Shown one piece after another: positions 42,411-52,665 of a DNA stretch of 64,000 bases (the first letter of the stretch is position 1; each line of letters begins with the position of its first letter). Below the pieces are notes generated by a model. It saw only the letters and a program-made list of their open reading frames with translations, was not told the origin of the DNA and searched no databases. This DNA is from Pseudoips prasinana. Lineage: Eukaryota > Arthropoda > Insecta > Lepidoptera > Nolidae. The position numbers were made by a program, and so were the translations under genes. The stretch is taken from contig OX621254.1 in NCBI GenBank assembly GCA_951640165.1, positions 27,812,001-27,876,000 of the forward strand, written 5' to 3'.

Positions 42411-43064
42411 ATACTTTATTTATTATTGATCAAAAGTAACAAAAAAGGTTTCGCTTTTGGTAGTGGCACTTAAGCCTTCGCTTCTTCCAAGCTTAGCCCG
42501 AAGCTAATCTTGGAGATGTTACTCCCAGATTAACCACATATTAACTTCGTTTTAACACTACTATTAGTAAACTGGGAGTAAGCTCGGATTAACAAAACAT
42601 TCCTTACACCGAGATTAACGCACCTGGTATGGCAACCAACTCAATTTAAAGGAAAAAAGAGTGACAAAAAGAAAGAGCTAAATGCGTGACGATGACATTA
42701 ATGACAATGACAGACCATGTTGATAATAAAATCTGCAGAAGATCGAGAAAATTTGTACCTACTAAGATATAAATAAACAAACTTTTAAATAAACTTTTAC
42801 GAGAGAAATTAACCATTTTTTTTTATAAATTCCATTCTTCCAATGGATTCTTAGGCACTTTATATAACTACACACGCCACAATGGAATCTTTCAACCAAA
42901 TCTAGTTCATTTATGAACCTCAAATCACAAATAAAATAATCTCTATTCATGTTAATTAATTTCCACAACAAACGACGAAGACAATCAAAACGAATTGAGG
43001 TTAGAATGTCAAAATCACGCCCTAGTCTATACCTACTCAGTCGCTAAACTAGGTGGTGCCAAGG
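42411..43064. other. No recognised gene
   Basis: Positions 42520-42620 contain repeated ATTAAC and CTCCCAGATTAA-like pieces in both orientations, perhaps an old inverted-repeat element. No gene. Confidence 0.35.
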
Positions 43065-43260
43065 ATGAACTTTTATTACTTACTTACGCAGTGGTTACCC
43101 TAGTGTCAGAGTTGTTCAAGCCGCCCAGTAGGCCTCTGACACGGCTTAACGAGTGTTTTCTAATGACTACAACCGGGACCTTAAGGTGCCGTCCGAAGCA
43201 CGGAGATGCTCAGAACTTAAATCACTTAGATGTTCACCCATCCATTAAATGACCGCGAAT
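43065..43260 (+). repeat. Repeat A copy
   Basis: GGTTACCCTAGTGTCAGAGT, CAGTAGGCCTCTGACACGGC and CCGAAGCACGGAGATGCTCA. Longer copies at 50255-50515 (plus) and 55640-55915 (minus). Non-coding; class unknown. Confidence 0.6.
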
Positions 43261-43362
43261 CTAGCTATGAATATATTTTATTCTTGCTATGAAACATGTA
43301 CGTGTAGCCCATCAGACTAATAACTAAAAAGTATAAAATTGTTCCTATCTTTTTAGATATCA

Positions 43363-43683
43363 CTAGCTGTGCCCCGCGGTTTTACCCGCGTTAAACTTTA
43401 TAAATGATCACAGCTCCTCCTCTGTAGTTGATAGCGTGATAATATGTAGCCTATATGTTAACCCGACCTCTTAGTAATATTCATGCCAAATTTTAAGTAA
43501 ATCCATGCAGTACTTTTTGAGTTTAGCCCGGACATACATACAGACAAACAGATAAACAGACAAAAATTCTAAAAACTATATTTTTGGCTTCGATATCGAT
43601 TGTAGATCACGCCCCAAGTATCCTTTAAAAAAAATATTCAATGTACAGTTTTGACTTTCCTACGATTTTATTATATGTATTGA
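43363..43683 (-). mobile_element. Non-autonomous Helitron, group A
   Basis: Intact 3' end (minus) CCGCGGGGCACAGCTAG and TC start; includes a small duplicated ACAGACAAACAG segment near 43550. Inserted between A and T. Confidence 0.85.
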
Positions 43684-43829
43684 TGTACATAAATTTGACC
43701 ATGATAATTACACTTTTAATTTCAACGGATTAGTGCTAATTGCCTAAACTGCAATTTTTTATCTAAAGTATATCACAAGGTTCTATTCATTGGAGACTAG
43801 ACAAGGCTACGTTCAACAAATTCAGATTA

Positions 43830-44094
43830 GATTTGATTATATAAACTCTTTATTGTACACACAGCTACATATTATTTTAATATATTTCCCAGACACCGAT
43901 ATCATCTGTGGGGGGTGGGTCAATTACTCACATAGCTTCCTGTAGCCAATGAATTTAATAAGCAACCGGGTCTGCATGTTTGGGTCTTTGTACAGTTACG
44001 TGTTTCCAATGGCGAAGGGTCCACCTCTCGGCTAGCCTTTCACAAAACATTAAGTAATTCTCTGGGTTAAGTTAAAGCCCCCAATTCAATCTGT
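43830..44094 (-). mobile_element. Probable LINE 3' UTR
   Basis: AACTCTTTATTGTACACACA at about 43845 is, in reverse, a TGTACAATAAAGAG tail like those of the LINE tails at 42060 and 63141. The rest is unassigned. Low certainty. Confidence 0.35.
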
Positions 44095-44395
44095 CAGTCT
44101 TTTTACACGTGCAGTCTGTGGATCAGCTTTACGCGGCGGGCTTACAATGCCCTGCGTGTTCAGTACAACGACGCTCTGACGGTAGTATTGAGAAAGCCAC
44201 GGTACTGCAGTGCGTCCGATATGTTTGCGGATGCATCCATTGATGACTTCTTTTCCATTATAAGGAAAGCTAACATTCTCAGGACAGCATTGGTGCTACC
44301 ACGGACCCGACTCATCATCGGTAGAACTGCACCGATGATGAGTCGGGTCATCATCGGTAGGACTGCACCGATGATGAGTCGGGTCCGTGCAAGAT
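44095..44395 (+). mobile_element. LINE C-terminal remnant with double hairpin
   Basis: Plus strand encodes RRAYNALRVQYNDALTVVLR, KPRYCSASDMFADASIDDFF and SIIRKANILRTALVLP, a diverged member of the CSASGMF family at 10319, 48510 and 58158. At 44300-44389 a 23-bp motif (ACGGACCCGACTCATCATCG) and its complement form an outer stem, with an inner duplicate of both arms. Confidence 0.65.
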
Positions 44396-44493
44396 TGACA
44401 GCCCTTTTATTGTGTGCTGGGCAGGTGTACACCTGCACAGAAATAGAAAATAGTCCTTAGTAATAATTGTTTTAACATGTTTTGTTTAAGGCA

Positions 44494-44628
44494 CAGACGC
44501 CAGCACATCAAGCTACCCCAATCTGTCAAATTTCCCCAATTGAAATTGAACCTTATGCTTTTGTGATAAAGATGAAAATTTATAAAAGAAATTTGACAGA
44601 TTGGAGTAACTGGATGTGCTGGTGTCTG
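44494..44628. mobile_element. TA-flanked MITE, complete copy
   Basis: 135 bp, CAGACGCCAGCACATCAAGC to GCTGGTGTCTG, right flank TA. The centre keeps CTTATGCTTTTGTGATAAAG. Confidence 0.75.
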
Positions 44629-44689
44629 TACTAACAAATTACTAATACTTTATTGTATTTATTTCTGTGTTGGTAGGTACTACTACCGC

Positions 44690-44800
44690 TGGATGCGGAT
44701 AGCGCAAGACCGGCAATTGTGGAGATCTTTGGGGGGGGGGGGGGGGGGGGGGGCGTTTGTCCAGCAGTGGACGTCTTTCGGCTGATATGATGATTATGAC
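44690..44800 (+). mobile_element. RTE LINE 3' tail with a 23-G run
   Basis: GGATGCGGATAGCGCAAGAC, then GGAGATCTTT, a run of 23 G (44731-44753), GCGTTTGTCCAGCAGTGGAC and GGCTGATATGATGATTATGA. In other copies the G-run position is GGGGGAGG. The run is either an expansion or a base-calling problem. Confidence 0.7.
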
Positions 44801-45007
44801 GTACTACTAACAACTCTTACTAACCCTAGTTTCGTAATAAAATTATGGACTATATCTGTCATAGTTATGTCTGAAATTAAGATTAAATTAATTAAAATAT
44901 ATCAAGCTATTATTCCAATATAAGCTGACCTATGTATGGAAATCCTATACAACGCGGGATCAGCTTAGGCTGGAAATGTATAGCTTGATGTATAAAAAAA
45001 ATAAAAT

Positions 45008-45200
45008 AAACAAGATTTTTATTCACGTAGACTTTAAAAAAGCGCTTGTAAATAGTCAGAACATGTTTGTAGTAATGCAGTTATTATTTCTAGTTACATA
45101 TTACATATATTTAGGTACACGGAATGTTGAAACATTTATACAATTTATTTTATAATGGTAGTGACATTTAGCTAGCTTGTATTGTATAGTTGAAGTTTAT
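45008..45200 (+). repeat. Repeat B copy
   Basis: TTTTTATTCACGTAGACTTT through TTTATAATGGTAGTGACATT, close to 14685-14880. Confidence 0.6.
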
Positions 45201-45289
45201 AATATTATGTATTGAAATGTAGCCGTGAGTGTGAGTACACTCATAGAAACCAATACAGGAACTTGAAATTACAAAAGTACTTAAACAAT

Positions 45290-45345
45290 TTGCGTCTGTA
45301 TCACCAACATGTGATCTCTTCCACAACCAAGGAGTTGATTGGAAA
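45290..45345 (-). mobile_element. LINE 3'-UTR fragment with hairpin
   Basis: Reverse strand: GGTTGTGGAAGAG followed by ATCAC-ATGTTG-GTGAT (45300-45315). Both stem halves differ from ATCGC/GCGAT yet still pair. Confidence 0.55.
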
Positions 45346-45387
45346 ATTTAAGGGGTGTGCTATGCCATATTAATAATAATAATAATA

Positions 45388-45640
45388 ATATTCTGGGACA
45401 CTATTAACACACGGCCATCTGATCCCAAACTAAGCAGAGCTTGTATGGAAACCAGATAACTGATATAATACATATACTACTTTTCTTTTGTAAATACATA
45501 GGTACTTATATAGATAATTACACCCAGACTCAGGACAAACAGACATGTTCATGCACACAAATATCTGTCCTGGGTGGGAATCGAACCCACGACCTCCGGC
45601 GTGAAAAGCAAGCATTTGCCAACCACGCCAACAGGTCCGT
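45388..45640 (-). mobile_element. SINE-B copy, complete
   Basis: Minus strand, from GGCGTGGTTGGCAAATGC through GGTTCGATTCCCACCC, ATATTTGTGTGCATGAACAT, GTCCTGAGTCTGGGTGTAAT, to AGCTCTGCTTAGTTTGGGAT and GTGTCCCAGAATATT. An (ATT/AAT)n run follows at 45370-45390. Confidence 0.85.
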
Positions 45641-45698
45641 CGAATATTGAATGTCAAACATTGAAATATCAATTAATCGACCATATAAATATAAAAAT

Positions 45699-45790
45699 AT
45701 TCTGGGACATTATTTACACACGGCCATCTGATCCCAAACTAAGCAGAGCTTGTACTATGGAAACCAAATTACTGATATACTACTTTTCTA
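45699..45790 (-). mobile_element. SINE-B, 5'-truncated
   Basis: Only the tail half, ATCTGATCCCAAACTAAGCA and ATTACTGATATACTACTTTT. 60 bp from the full copy; the two tails are nearly identical. Confidence 0.75.
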
Positions 45791-46238
45791 ATTAACGGCT
45801 CGTCAACACGTCAAACCCAAATAACAACTACGGCGGCTAGTATTAACGGAGATTAGCCTACTAAGCAAGAGATTGTTTAAGTCAGTGTGTGCCCTTATTC
45901 TTATAAACTTACGGGAAATGGCCGAGGGGAGATCAGGCGCGATACTGACAGCTTTACGAACTCCCCGTCGCGTGGCCCGGACGTATAACACTGGTAACTT
46001 CCAGCATTAGGATTGCTACTGGGTGTTCTTCATTCCAGATAAATCCCATTAACGCAATTTTTTTCCCAACCCGGGATTTGAACATAAGACCCGACTATTT
46101 GTACATACTTAGTTAGTAGGGAAGACTCAAGTTTTTTTTAATTTTCATGTTTAAGTACAATTTATCCTAGGATGTTTGCACTGCATCACCGGACTATAAA
46201 AGCTCCAGCCATAAAGCAAATATCCTACTAATATAGAT
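45791..46238. other. No recognised gene
   Basis: Moderately GC-rich 45890-45990 (GGCCGAGGGGAGATCAGGCG) without a known motif. Nothing else. Confidence 0.35.
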
Positions 46239-46445
46239 TGCACGTGTGGCGCAGCGGCTAAGACACCTCCGCCTCGCCGCTACCTGTCGCGGGTTCGAGT
46301 CCCGCGCCGGACATCTATTTGTGTGACCCATAAATAGATGTTCAGAGTCTGGATGTAATTTGTGTCCGTCTATTATATGTTTGTAAACTACCCCGTGACA
46401 TAGGGATTAATATGAAAGCGCGGGCGTCGTCTTTAAAAAAAATGT
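46239..46445 (+). mobile_element. SINE-A copy, well preserved
   Basis: GCACGTGTGGCGCAGCGGCT head, GGGTTCGAGTCCC B box, CTATTTGTGTGACCCATAAA body and an A-run. Very close to 42196-42410. Confidence 0.85.
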
Positions 46446-46884
46446 CCATAGACCTTGAGGTTTATCTTTGGTCTAACGGTAGAGCCGTTTAACCAACGAG
46501 GCATTAGAATAATAAACAACAGTTCACATAAAGGTGTATTTTCATATTACTCGCTGTCAAAATATTATAGGTTAATAACCCAATAACAGCTTTGACCCCA
46601 ACTAAAGCTATTTATGGACCCGATAAGTCTCAAGGTCCTTGTCCTTTTATTGGTATTGTAATAAATTGAAGATCCGATCAGGTTTTGAGAAACGAAGTTG
46701 TCGCATTAACAATGATAAAATATTGCAATTATTTTGATGTTATTATAAGTGTGTGAGTAATGTATTTATGAGGTGCATTCTGTCACAGTATAAATATTGA
46801 CAGTAAGGTAACTAAGCCTAGTTGATGAAATAAGTACCTACGGTCTATTGAAGCCATAGGGTTGTAATTTTAAATAATAATATA
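46446..46884. other. No gene; head-to-head SINE traces
   Basis: At 46470-46505 GGTCTAACGGTAGAG meets GCCGTTTAACCAACGAGGC, like two SINE-C heads facing each other. Otherwise AT-rich. Confidence 0.3.
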
Positions 46885-46955
46885 TCTAGGGGACAATGTC
46901 ACACAGATCACACAGATCATCCTAGTCCCAAACTAAGCAAAGCTTGTACTTTTAA
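46885..46955 (-). mobile_element. SINE-B tail fragment (26128 variant)
   Basis: GGGGACAATGTCACACAGAT, ATCCTAGTCCCAAACTAAGC, AAAGCTTGTAC. Reverse of the end of 26128-26370, with CACACAGATCA duplicated. Confidence 0.65.
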
Positions 46956-47424
46956 ATGTTTTAGATTGTTTATTATCTAGCCTACGAGTTGCTTATCTTC
47001 ATGTCAATACTAACATAGTTTATAACTGACCTATTTGTGTGTTCTCTGAGTGAGTTCACGAGAAGTGCATTATGTATAATTAGTTATAAGTAAAATTTGT
47101 TTAGTGGTATAAAATTGTATTGTACTTAGATAAGCACTCTATCGCATTGGACTTATACCTGTAAAGATAGATGTAAGAGGAAAATAAATAAATAAAAATA
47201 AGTCTAAATAATTTACTAACACTAGCTTGTCAATTATTACTATTATTATTGTTATTTATTATGAAATTGTATTTATTGTAAAATTATTACTATTATTCAA
47301 TTGTGATCTCCATATGGACTAATTAGTCAGAAATATTTTTGATGTGAAACATCTATAGCCGCACGTAAAACAGATTTCTGGCGTGGCGACGCATGCCATG
47401 GTTTTTTTTTAGTTCCTATCACAA

Positions 47425-47702
47425 TATGTTCTTTTCGACTTCGACTTCTACTTGAACTTCGACTTGACTTCGACTGCGACTTATACTTCGACTTCGACTG
47501 CGACTTATACTTCGACTTCGTCTTCGACTTCGTCTTCGACTTCGACATGACTTCGACTTTGACTTCGACTGCAACTTATACTTCAACTTCGACATCGACT
47601 TCGACTTCGACTGCGACTTATGCTTCGACTTCGACTTTGACTTCGACTGCGACTTATACTTCGACTTCGACTGCGACTTATACTTCGACTTCGACTTCGA
47701 AA
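47425..47702. repeat. TTCGAC hexamer array
   Basis: About 270 bp made of TTCGAC and the variants TGCGAC, TTATAC and TTTGAC, with a longer order of about 24-30 bp (TTCGACTGCGACTTATAC). Open in several frames because the unit is divisible by three, giving Lys/Ser-rich or Thr/Ser-rich strings; I do not take these as proteins. TTCGA is self-complementary, so strands can fold. Confidence 0.85.
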
Positions 47703-47765
47703 CATCGACATTATTTTGTAAAAGTAATATGCAGAATATTACTTTTACAAAATAATGACGATGTT
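47703..47765. repeat. Hairpin bordering the hexamer array
   Basis: Arms 47709-47730 and 47736-47757 (CATTATTTTGTAAAAGTAAT) pair perfectly over 22 bp and, with one mismatch, over about 31 bp; loop GCAGA. Confidence 0.75.
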
Positions 47766-47804
47766 TCACATCTGCCAGGCGTCCCGTGACGGCTCACATT
47801 TTTT

Positions 47805-48130
47805 TATTTATTTATTATTTATAGTGTCCCACTGCTGAGCAAAGGCCTCCCCCAATGTTTTCCAGATTTCCCTATCTTTTGCAATTTCAGGCCAGTCGTT
47901 ACAAAACGAATTCTGGTCATCACACCATCTCCGTTTGGGTCTACCGCGTCCACGTCGGCCATTTTGAGGAACCCAATTGGTTGTGATCTGCGCCCATCTG
48001 TCTGAGTGCATACGTGAAGCGTGTCCTGCCCAGTCCCACTTCAGCCTGGCGGTCTTTTTGCCAACATCAGATATTCGAGTGTTGTTTTTCGGACTCTGTG
48101 ACACCTAAAATGCTGCGCTCCATAGCTCTT
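47805..48130 (-). mobile_element. RTE-like LINE 3' end, second family
   Basis: Minus frame 48104-47808: RISDVGKKTARLKWDWAGHA, SRMHSDRWAQITTNWVPQNG, RRGRGRPKRRWCDDQNSFCN, DWPEIAKDREIWKTLGEAF and AQQWDTI. C-terminal domain of an RTE-type LINE, distinct from the 40095 family but with the same LKW.WAGH and GRP.RRW.DD layout. Ends next to a group A Helitron at 48156. Confidence 0.8.
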
Positions 48131-48155
48131 TGGCAAATCTTCAAATTATAGATTA

Positions 48156-48470
48156 CTAGCTATGCCCTCGGTTTAACCCGCGTTAAACTTTATAAATTAT
48201 CACAGCTCCTCCCCCGTAGGTGATAGCGTGATAATATGTAGCATATGTTGACTCGACCTCTTAGTAATATTCATGCAAAATTTGAAGTAAATCCATGCAG
48301 TACTTTTTGAGTTTAGCCCGGACATACATACAGACAAACAGACAAAAATCTAAAAACTATATTTTTGGCTTCGATAGCGAAAGTAGATCACGCCCCAAGT
48401 AACCTTTTTAAAAAATATTCAATGTACAGTTTTGACTTTCCTACGATTTTATTATATGTATGTAAATAGA
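48156..48470 (-). mobile_element. Non-autonomous Helitron, group A
   Basis: Same body as 34705-35012, with CTAG at 48156-48159. The 5' end has a few extra bases before TC. Confidence 0.8.
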
Positions 48471-48509
48471 TGAACAAAATTTTAAGCACTAGTATTTCGC
48501 GCCAAAACT

Positions 48510-48665
48510 TAAAAGGCACTACTAAAGATGCCTTGTCGTTCTCATTCACCCTGCTCACCAAGGATGTGCACCGCTTGCGCATGGTTGTATAAAAACAATC
48601 CACACGCGCTTTGGCGAACATCCCTGAAGCGCTACAGAAGCGAGGCAGCCCCAACAACACCCTGA
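48510..48665 (-). mobile_element. LINE C-terminal remnant (CSASGMF family)
   Basis: Minus strand encodes LLGLPRFCSASGMFAKARVD and CFYTTMRKRCTSLVSRV, about 50 residues. Both sides truncated. Confidence 0.65.
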
Positions 48666-49228
48666 ATAATTTATTGACCGATATAAAAAAGTCAGTTACT
48701 ATCTATATCCATCTGTTAATTGCAATATATCTAGACAAAAAAAAACACAAACTATATATTTTTTTATTAAGTCTTGGTGTCTTGAGGGTGAAAAATCAAA
48801 ATTCTGGAAAAAAGGTCTGACTTGCTTTCTGCTTCATAAGTTTAGTCTGATTTTTAATGAGAATTTTTAAAATCCTGAGATTTCATGAGAATAGCAATAA
48901 TCATCAGCAATCCAAGAGTTAAACATTTCTGAAATCTCAGGATAAATCCTGAGATATGGTAACCCTACCCGCGATACAAGGACTTAATCCCTAGCGCAAG
49001 TTTTGTCTTTTTATTAAAAACAATACCGCCTACATCCAGACATTCAAGCTGCTTTTTTCCGATATTAAAGAAAGACTAGAGAAAAATGCCTATTTTATGG
49101 ACCCTTTCACATCATGTGTGTAATAATTTAGCTCAATACCAGAAAGGTCTGGCCGTACTTGAGAAATTGTCCTGACATTTATTATATGCGAGTAACTCTC
49201 TTTAATATATTGTTTCCGTGGTCATGTG
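48666..49228. other. No gene; SINE-A tail at 48960-49015
   Basis: CCCGCGATACAAGGACTTAA and TTTTGTCTTTTTATTA match the end of SINE-A. The rest is AT-rich without features. Confidence 0.45.
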
Positions 49229-49349
49229 CAGACGACAGCACATCAAGCTACCCCAATCTGTCAAATTTCTGCTTTATCACTAAAACATAAGGTTCACTTT
49301 CAATTGGGGAAATTTGATGGATTGGGGTAGCTTGATGTGCTGGCGTCTG
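49229..49349. mobile_element. TA-flanked MITE, short copy
   Basis: 121 bp, CAGACGACAGCACATCAAGC to GCTGGCGTCTG, right flank TA. The centre is shorter than in the other copies. Confidence 0.75.
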
Positions 49350-49368
49350 TACCCTGAACACTATCGAG

Positions 49369-49725
49369 ACTGCCTCGTTGGTCTAGCGGTATCGTGTTCA
49401 ACCACAGATAATGAGGTCTTGGGTTCAAATCCCGGGTCGGGCCAAAAAGTGAGTGGAAAAGAATTTTCTTAGTATCAGCCCGAAGTCTGGGAGTTGGCGG
49501 TATTACACCCCCGTGCCTTGGAGAGCACGTAAAGCCGTCGGTCTTGTACCTGACCTCTTTCCGGTCGTGTCGCTAGTCGTCCCATCGGATTATGAGAGTG
49601 ATGGAATGGAAAGTGCCCCTGTGTTTGCACACACACTTGTGCACTATAATATGTCCTGCGCAATTGGCTAGTCTCCATTGAAACTGGCCGCCGTGGCCGT
49701 AATTCGGTCGGGACGACATTATTAT
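49369..49725 (+). mobile_element. SINE-C copy, complete
   Basis: GACTGCCTCGTTGGTCTAGC (A-box-like), GGGTTCAAATCCC B box, then GGCGGTATTACACCCCCGTG, GCACGTAAAGCCGTCGGTC, GTCGTCCCATCGGATTATGA and AGTCTCCATTGAAACTGGCC, ending ACATTATTATTA. Reference copy for the family. Confidence 0.8.
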
Positions 49726-49799
49726 TACTATCGAGAACCTAGGAGTAAAGATGGTGGACGATATAATACGACTAATTTATGTGAACCTCTCGGAAAGGC

Positions 49800-50150
49800 A
49801 AAGTTTAAAAGAAAATTATGCTTAGCCAGCCATTATGCTTAGCGTTTGTGGACTATGAGAAAGCCTTTGATTCTATCGAAACGTGGGCCGTGCTGAGGTC
49901 TCCTCAAAGGTGCCAAATTGACTATGGGTATGTCCAGGTGTTAAAGTGTTTGTACGAAAATGCCACCATGTCATTCCGACTTCAGGACCAGAACTCGAAA
50001 CCTATTCAATTGCAGCGAGGCGTGAGACAGGGAGACGTCATATCTCCGAAACTGTTCACCGCTGCATTGGAAGATGTCTTCAAGCTTCTGGACTGGGAAG
50101 GCTTTGGCATCAATGTCAATGGCGAGTACATCACTCAAAATTAAACCAAC
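49800..50150 (+). mobile_element. RTE reverse transcriptase fragment
   Basis: Encodes LCLAFVDYEKAFDSIETWAV (motif A, Asp present), NATMSFRLQDQNSKPIQLQR, GVRQGDVISPKLFTAALEDV (motif B) and GFGINVNGEYITQN. It stops just before the FADD motif. About 110 residues of the palm; truncated both sides. Confidence 0.85.
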
Positions 50151-50254
50151 ACTGGTCGAAAAGAAATCACATGAAGAACTATTTCGTCCAAGGGTCAAGG
50201 ATGATACTTTAATTAAAGCAGATGAGTTTAATGACCTTGCACCTTGAAGCTATT

Positions 50255-50515
50255 ACTTACTTTTCGTATGGGCAGTGGTTACCCTAGTGTCAGAGTTGTT
50301 CAAGCCGCCCAGTAGGCCTCTGACATGGCTTAACGACTGTTGTCTAATGACTACAACCGGAACCGACAACTTAACGTGCCCTCCGAAGCACGGAGACTCA
50401 GGAATTAAACCACTTTGGCGGTCACCTATCTATGAACTGACCGCGAGCCTAGTTGCTTAACCTCGCCGATCACCCACGGACCGGTGAGAGCATCTAGCTA
50501 TGAGCGCCTTGAAGC
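50255..50515 (+). repeat. Repeat A copy
   Basis: GGTTACCCTAGTGTCAGAGT through CTCCGAAGCACGGAGACTCA, AACTGACCGCGAGCCTAGTT and GTGAGAGCATCTAGCTATGA. The most complete plus-strand copy. Confidence 0.65.
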
Positions 50516-50609
50516 TATTTTAAAGATTGCAAGGCCAGTTGTAGATAAGTAAGAATTCTTAATAATCCAGTATTGTTTGGTATAAGGCCCACCTGAAGAA
50601 GTATAATCA

Positions 50610-50915
50610 TCTATACATATAATAAATCGTAGGAAAGTCAAAATTGTACATTTTTTTAAAGCATACTTGGGGCGTGATCTGCACTCGATATTGAAGCCAA
50701 AAATATAGTTTTTAGAATTTTTGTCTGTTTGTCTGTGTATATCCGGGCTAAACTCTAAAAGTACTGCAAAGATTTACTTCAAATTTGCATGAATATTACC
50801 AAGAGGTCGGGTCAACATTAGGCTAGATATTATCACGCTATCGCCTACGGGGGAGGAGCTGTGAAAATTTATAAAATTTAACGCGGGTAAAACCGCGGGG
50901 TAAAGCTGCAGCTAG
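50610..50915 (+). mobile_element. Non-autonomous Helitron, group A
   Basis: Plus-strand copy: TCTATACATATAATAAATCG to CCGCGGGGTAAAGCTGCAGCTAG. The 3' end has a 3-bp change before CTAG. Confidence 0.85.
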
Positions 50916-50971
50916 TAATTATATAAAAATGATTTCGTCTAAGAGTTAAGAATGATAATTTTTACTAAATA

Positions 50972-51691
50972 AAGCATGAACTAATATAGTCCAGTTATTA
51001 TAGTAAGTTCACCTCGGAATTCGAGATACCCAGCTGTAAGTCTGTAAATACTTGTATATTGACACCCTAAAAGTTGTGTCAAAACCTACATTTCGTAGGG
51101 TGTACGCAACTATTAAATTTCAAGGTCAAAGGTCACAATTAACAATTCTGCAATTACATAAGCAGGTAAGCGTTGTTAAATAAATCAATACCGAATTAAA
51201 AGTGGATAGGTTAGGAAAAAAAATATAATATGTCAATAAAATTGACAAATATTTATAATCATTGATTTATCGATAGTTTATCCATTATATATGGCGCGTT
51301 TTCGATCAGGGGCACCGGTTGACCTAAAGTGACGCTATGACCCTGCACTCTCCGCCCTCCAGCTCGAAAACGGTTCACCGTATAAAAAAAATTTGTAAAC
51401 AAAATTTGCAGAAAATTTTGTATTATACAATATTGTAAGTAATACAAAAAGCAAATAACCCATAAGAAATGGGATATTTGCAAAAAAAACGCAATAAGCC
51501 GATTTTTGTGACCTTTGACCTTGAAATTTAATAGTTGCGTACACCCTACCATATGTAGGTTGTGAGACAACTTTTGGGGTGTCAATATACAAAGTATTTA
51601 CAGACTTACAGCTGGGTATCTCGAATTCCGATATTCTTACCTAATTTAAACTTAAATGACTGGACTAAATAAGCTATTCTGCTTCATGCTC
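50972..51691. repeat. 0.72-kb inverted-repeat element
   Basis: Core arms 51015-51150 and about 51497-51630 (CGGAATTCGAGATACCCAGC and complement) pair over about 135 bp. Weaker pairing continues outward to AGCATGAA/TTCATGCT at both ends. The 350-bp centre is AT-rich and has no supported protein. A MITE-like or solo inverted-repeat element. Confidence 0.7.
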
Positions 51692-51802
51692 TTTTATTGG
51701 TTTTAGATTGCAATGCCATGTGTAAGAATTTAGTTCCAATCTATAATTTTTAATAGCACGGAGTATATTTGACACGTTGTTGACTTATCCCTAATAGGCT
51801 CT

Positions 51803-52170
51803 GGCCGGAGTTTTGGCGCCAACGCGGAAAAAGACGCATCGAGGCTATGTTTTATTTTCAAAAACTGGTGTAAATGCGAGTTTTTATGTATAAATATGGT
51901 GGATTTTTAGACATAACATCTTCGACAACGTACAGAAGTGGAGGAAAGTGCAATATTGCCGTGAATTGTGATTTTCCGTGTTGTAACCAAAACTCCATGA
52001 AAGCCTCTAGTAAAGTCTCCACTGCTTTACTGGGGTTGGACAAGGACTATGTATGACTTGACTGTGACGGACTTTACTCGACAATGACGGAAATAAATGT
52101 TATAAAATATATTTACTGAAGGCTCATAAGGCCAAAGAAGCCAGAGCCGTAAAAAGGAATTTAAAAAAAA
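51803..52170 (+). repeat. Repeat C copy, sense orientation
   Basis: Starts GAGTTTTGGCGCCAACGCGG and ends AAGCCAGAGCCGTAAAAAGG followed by an A-run (52161-52169). Reverse of 26865-27242 with high similarity. Confidence 0.65.
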
Positions 52171-52179
52171 ATGCTCTGG

Positions 52180-52295
52180 CCCACTGCAACTCCTGAAAGC
52201 CAGAATCAACAGTAGCAATCACTGAAATGACACTGAGCGATGAGGCTCAGGTAAGTCCTGGGGAATCGCGTCAACTGTCTTGGAATGAATTTTAC
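52180..52295 (-). repeat. Repeat D copy
   Basis: GCAACTCCTGAAAGCCAG, AATGACACTGAGCGATGAGG and CAACTGTCTTGGA match, in reverse, 55960-56107. The copy there has an A-tail, so it is probably a LINE 3' end. Confidence 0.55.
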
Positions 52296-52399
52296 CAGAA
52301 AGAAACAACGAGTACTCAGAAAAAAATATTTGCACTTGTTTTCAGAGTAAAGCTTGAGACATAATGATATAACGAGACTAGTGCATCATAAAACGAGAT

Positions 52400-52505
52400 A
52401 AGACGGGTCTGTTGGCGTGGTTGGTAGATACGCTGCCTTTCACGCCGCAGGTCGTGGGTTCGATTCCCACCCGTGACAGATATTTGTGTGCATGAACATG
52501 TCTGT
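52400..52505 (+). mobile_element. SINE-B head, 3'-truncated
   Basis: GGTCTGTTGGCGTGGTTGGT, ACGCTGCCTTTCACGCCGCA, GTGGGTTCGATTCCCACCC and TGTGTGCATGAACATGTCTG, then cut off. Head identical or nearly so to 63418. Confidence 0.8.
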
Positions 52506-52521
52506 TCACTCTCATCACCAT

Positions 52522-52665
52522 CCGCGACACCTGTTATCCGTAGTTGCCTCGTTAACAAACAGAGTGTATGACATATGCGACCCTGAATGTTTAGAAAGTG
52601 AGCTCACACACGTTCAGGAGGTACTTAGGCAGAACGGCTATTTAAATGACACCCCTGTTAGTTGA
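52522..52665 (+). mobile_element. Possible Penelope-like element fragment
   Basis: Encodes [20 protein letters not shown] and [14 protein letters not shown] before a stop. The pattern L..R.Y.ICDPE.L..EL.HV..VL..NGY recalls the region before the palm in Penelope-like reverse transcriptases. Only about 45 residues; no catalytic motif. Confidence 0.4.

Noticed and set aside
47327..47789. Lys/Ser-rich and Thr/Ser-rich frames resembling SR-type proteins
   Set aside because: Pure hexamer simple repeat read in different frames; no start context, domain or conserved flank.
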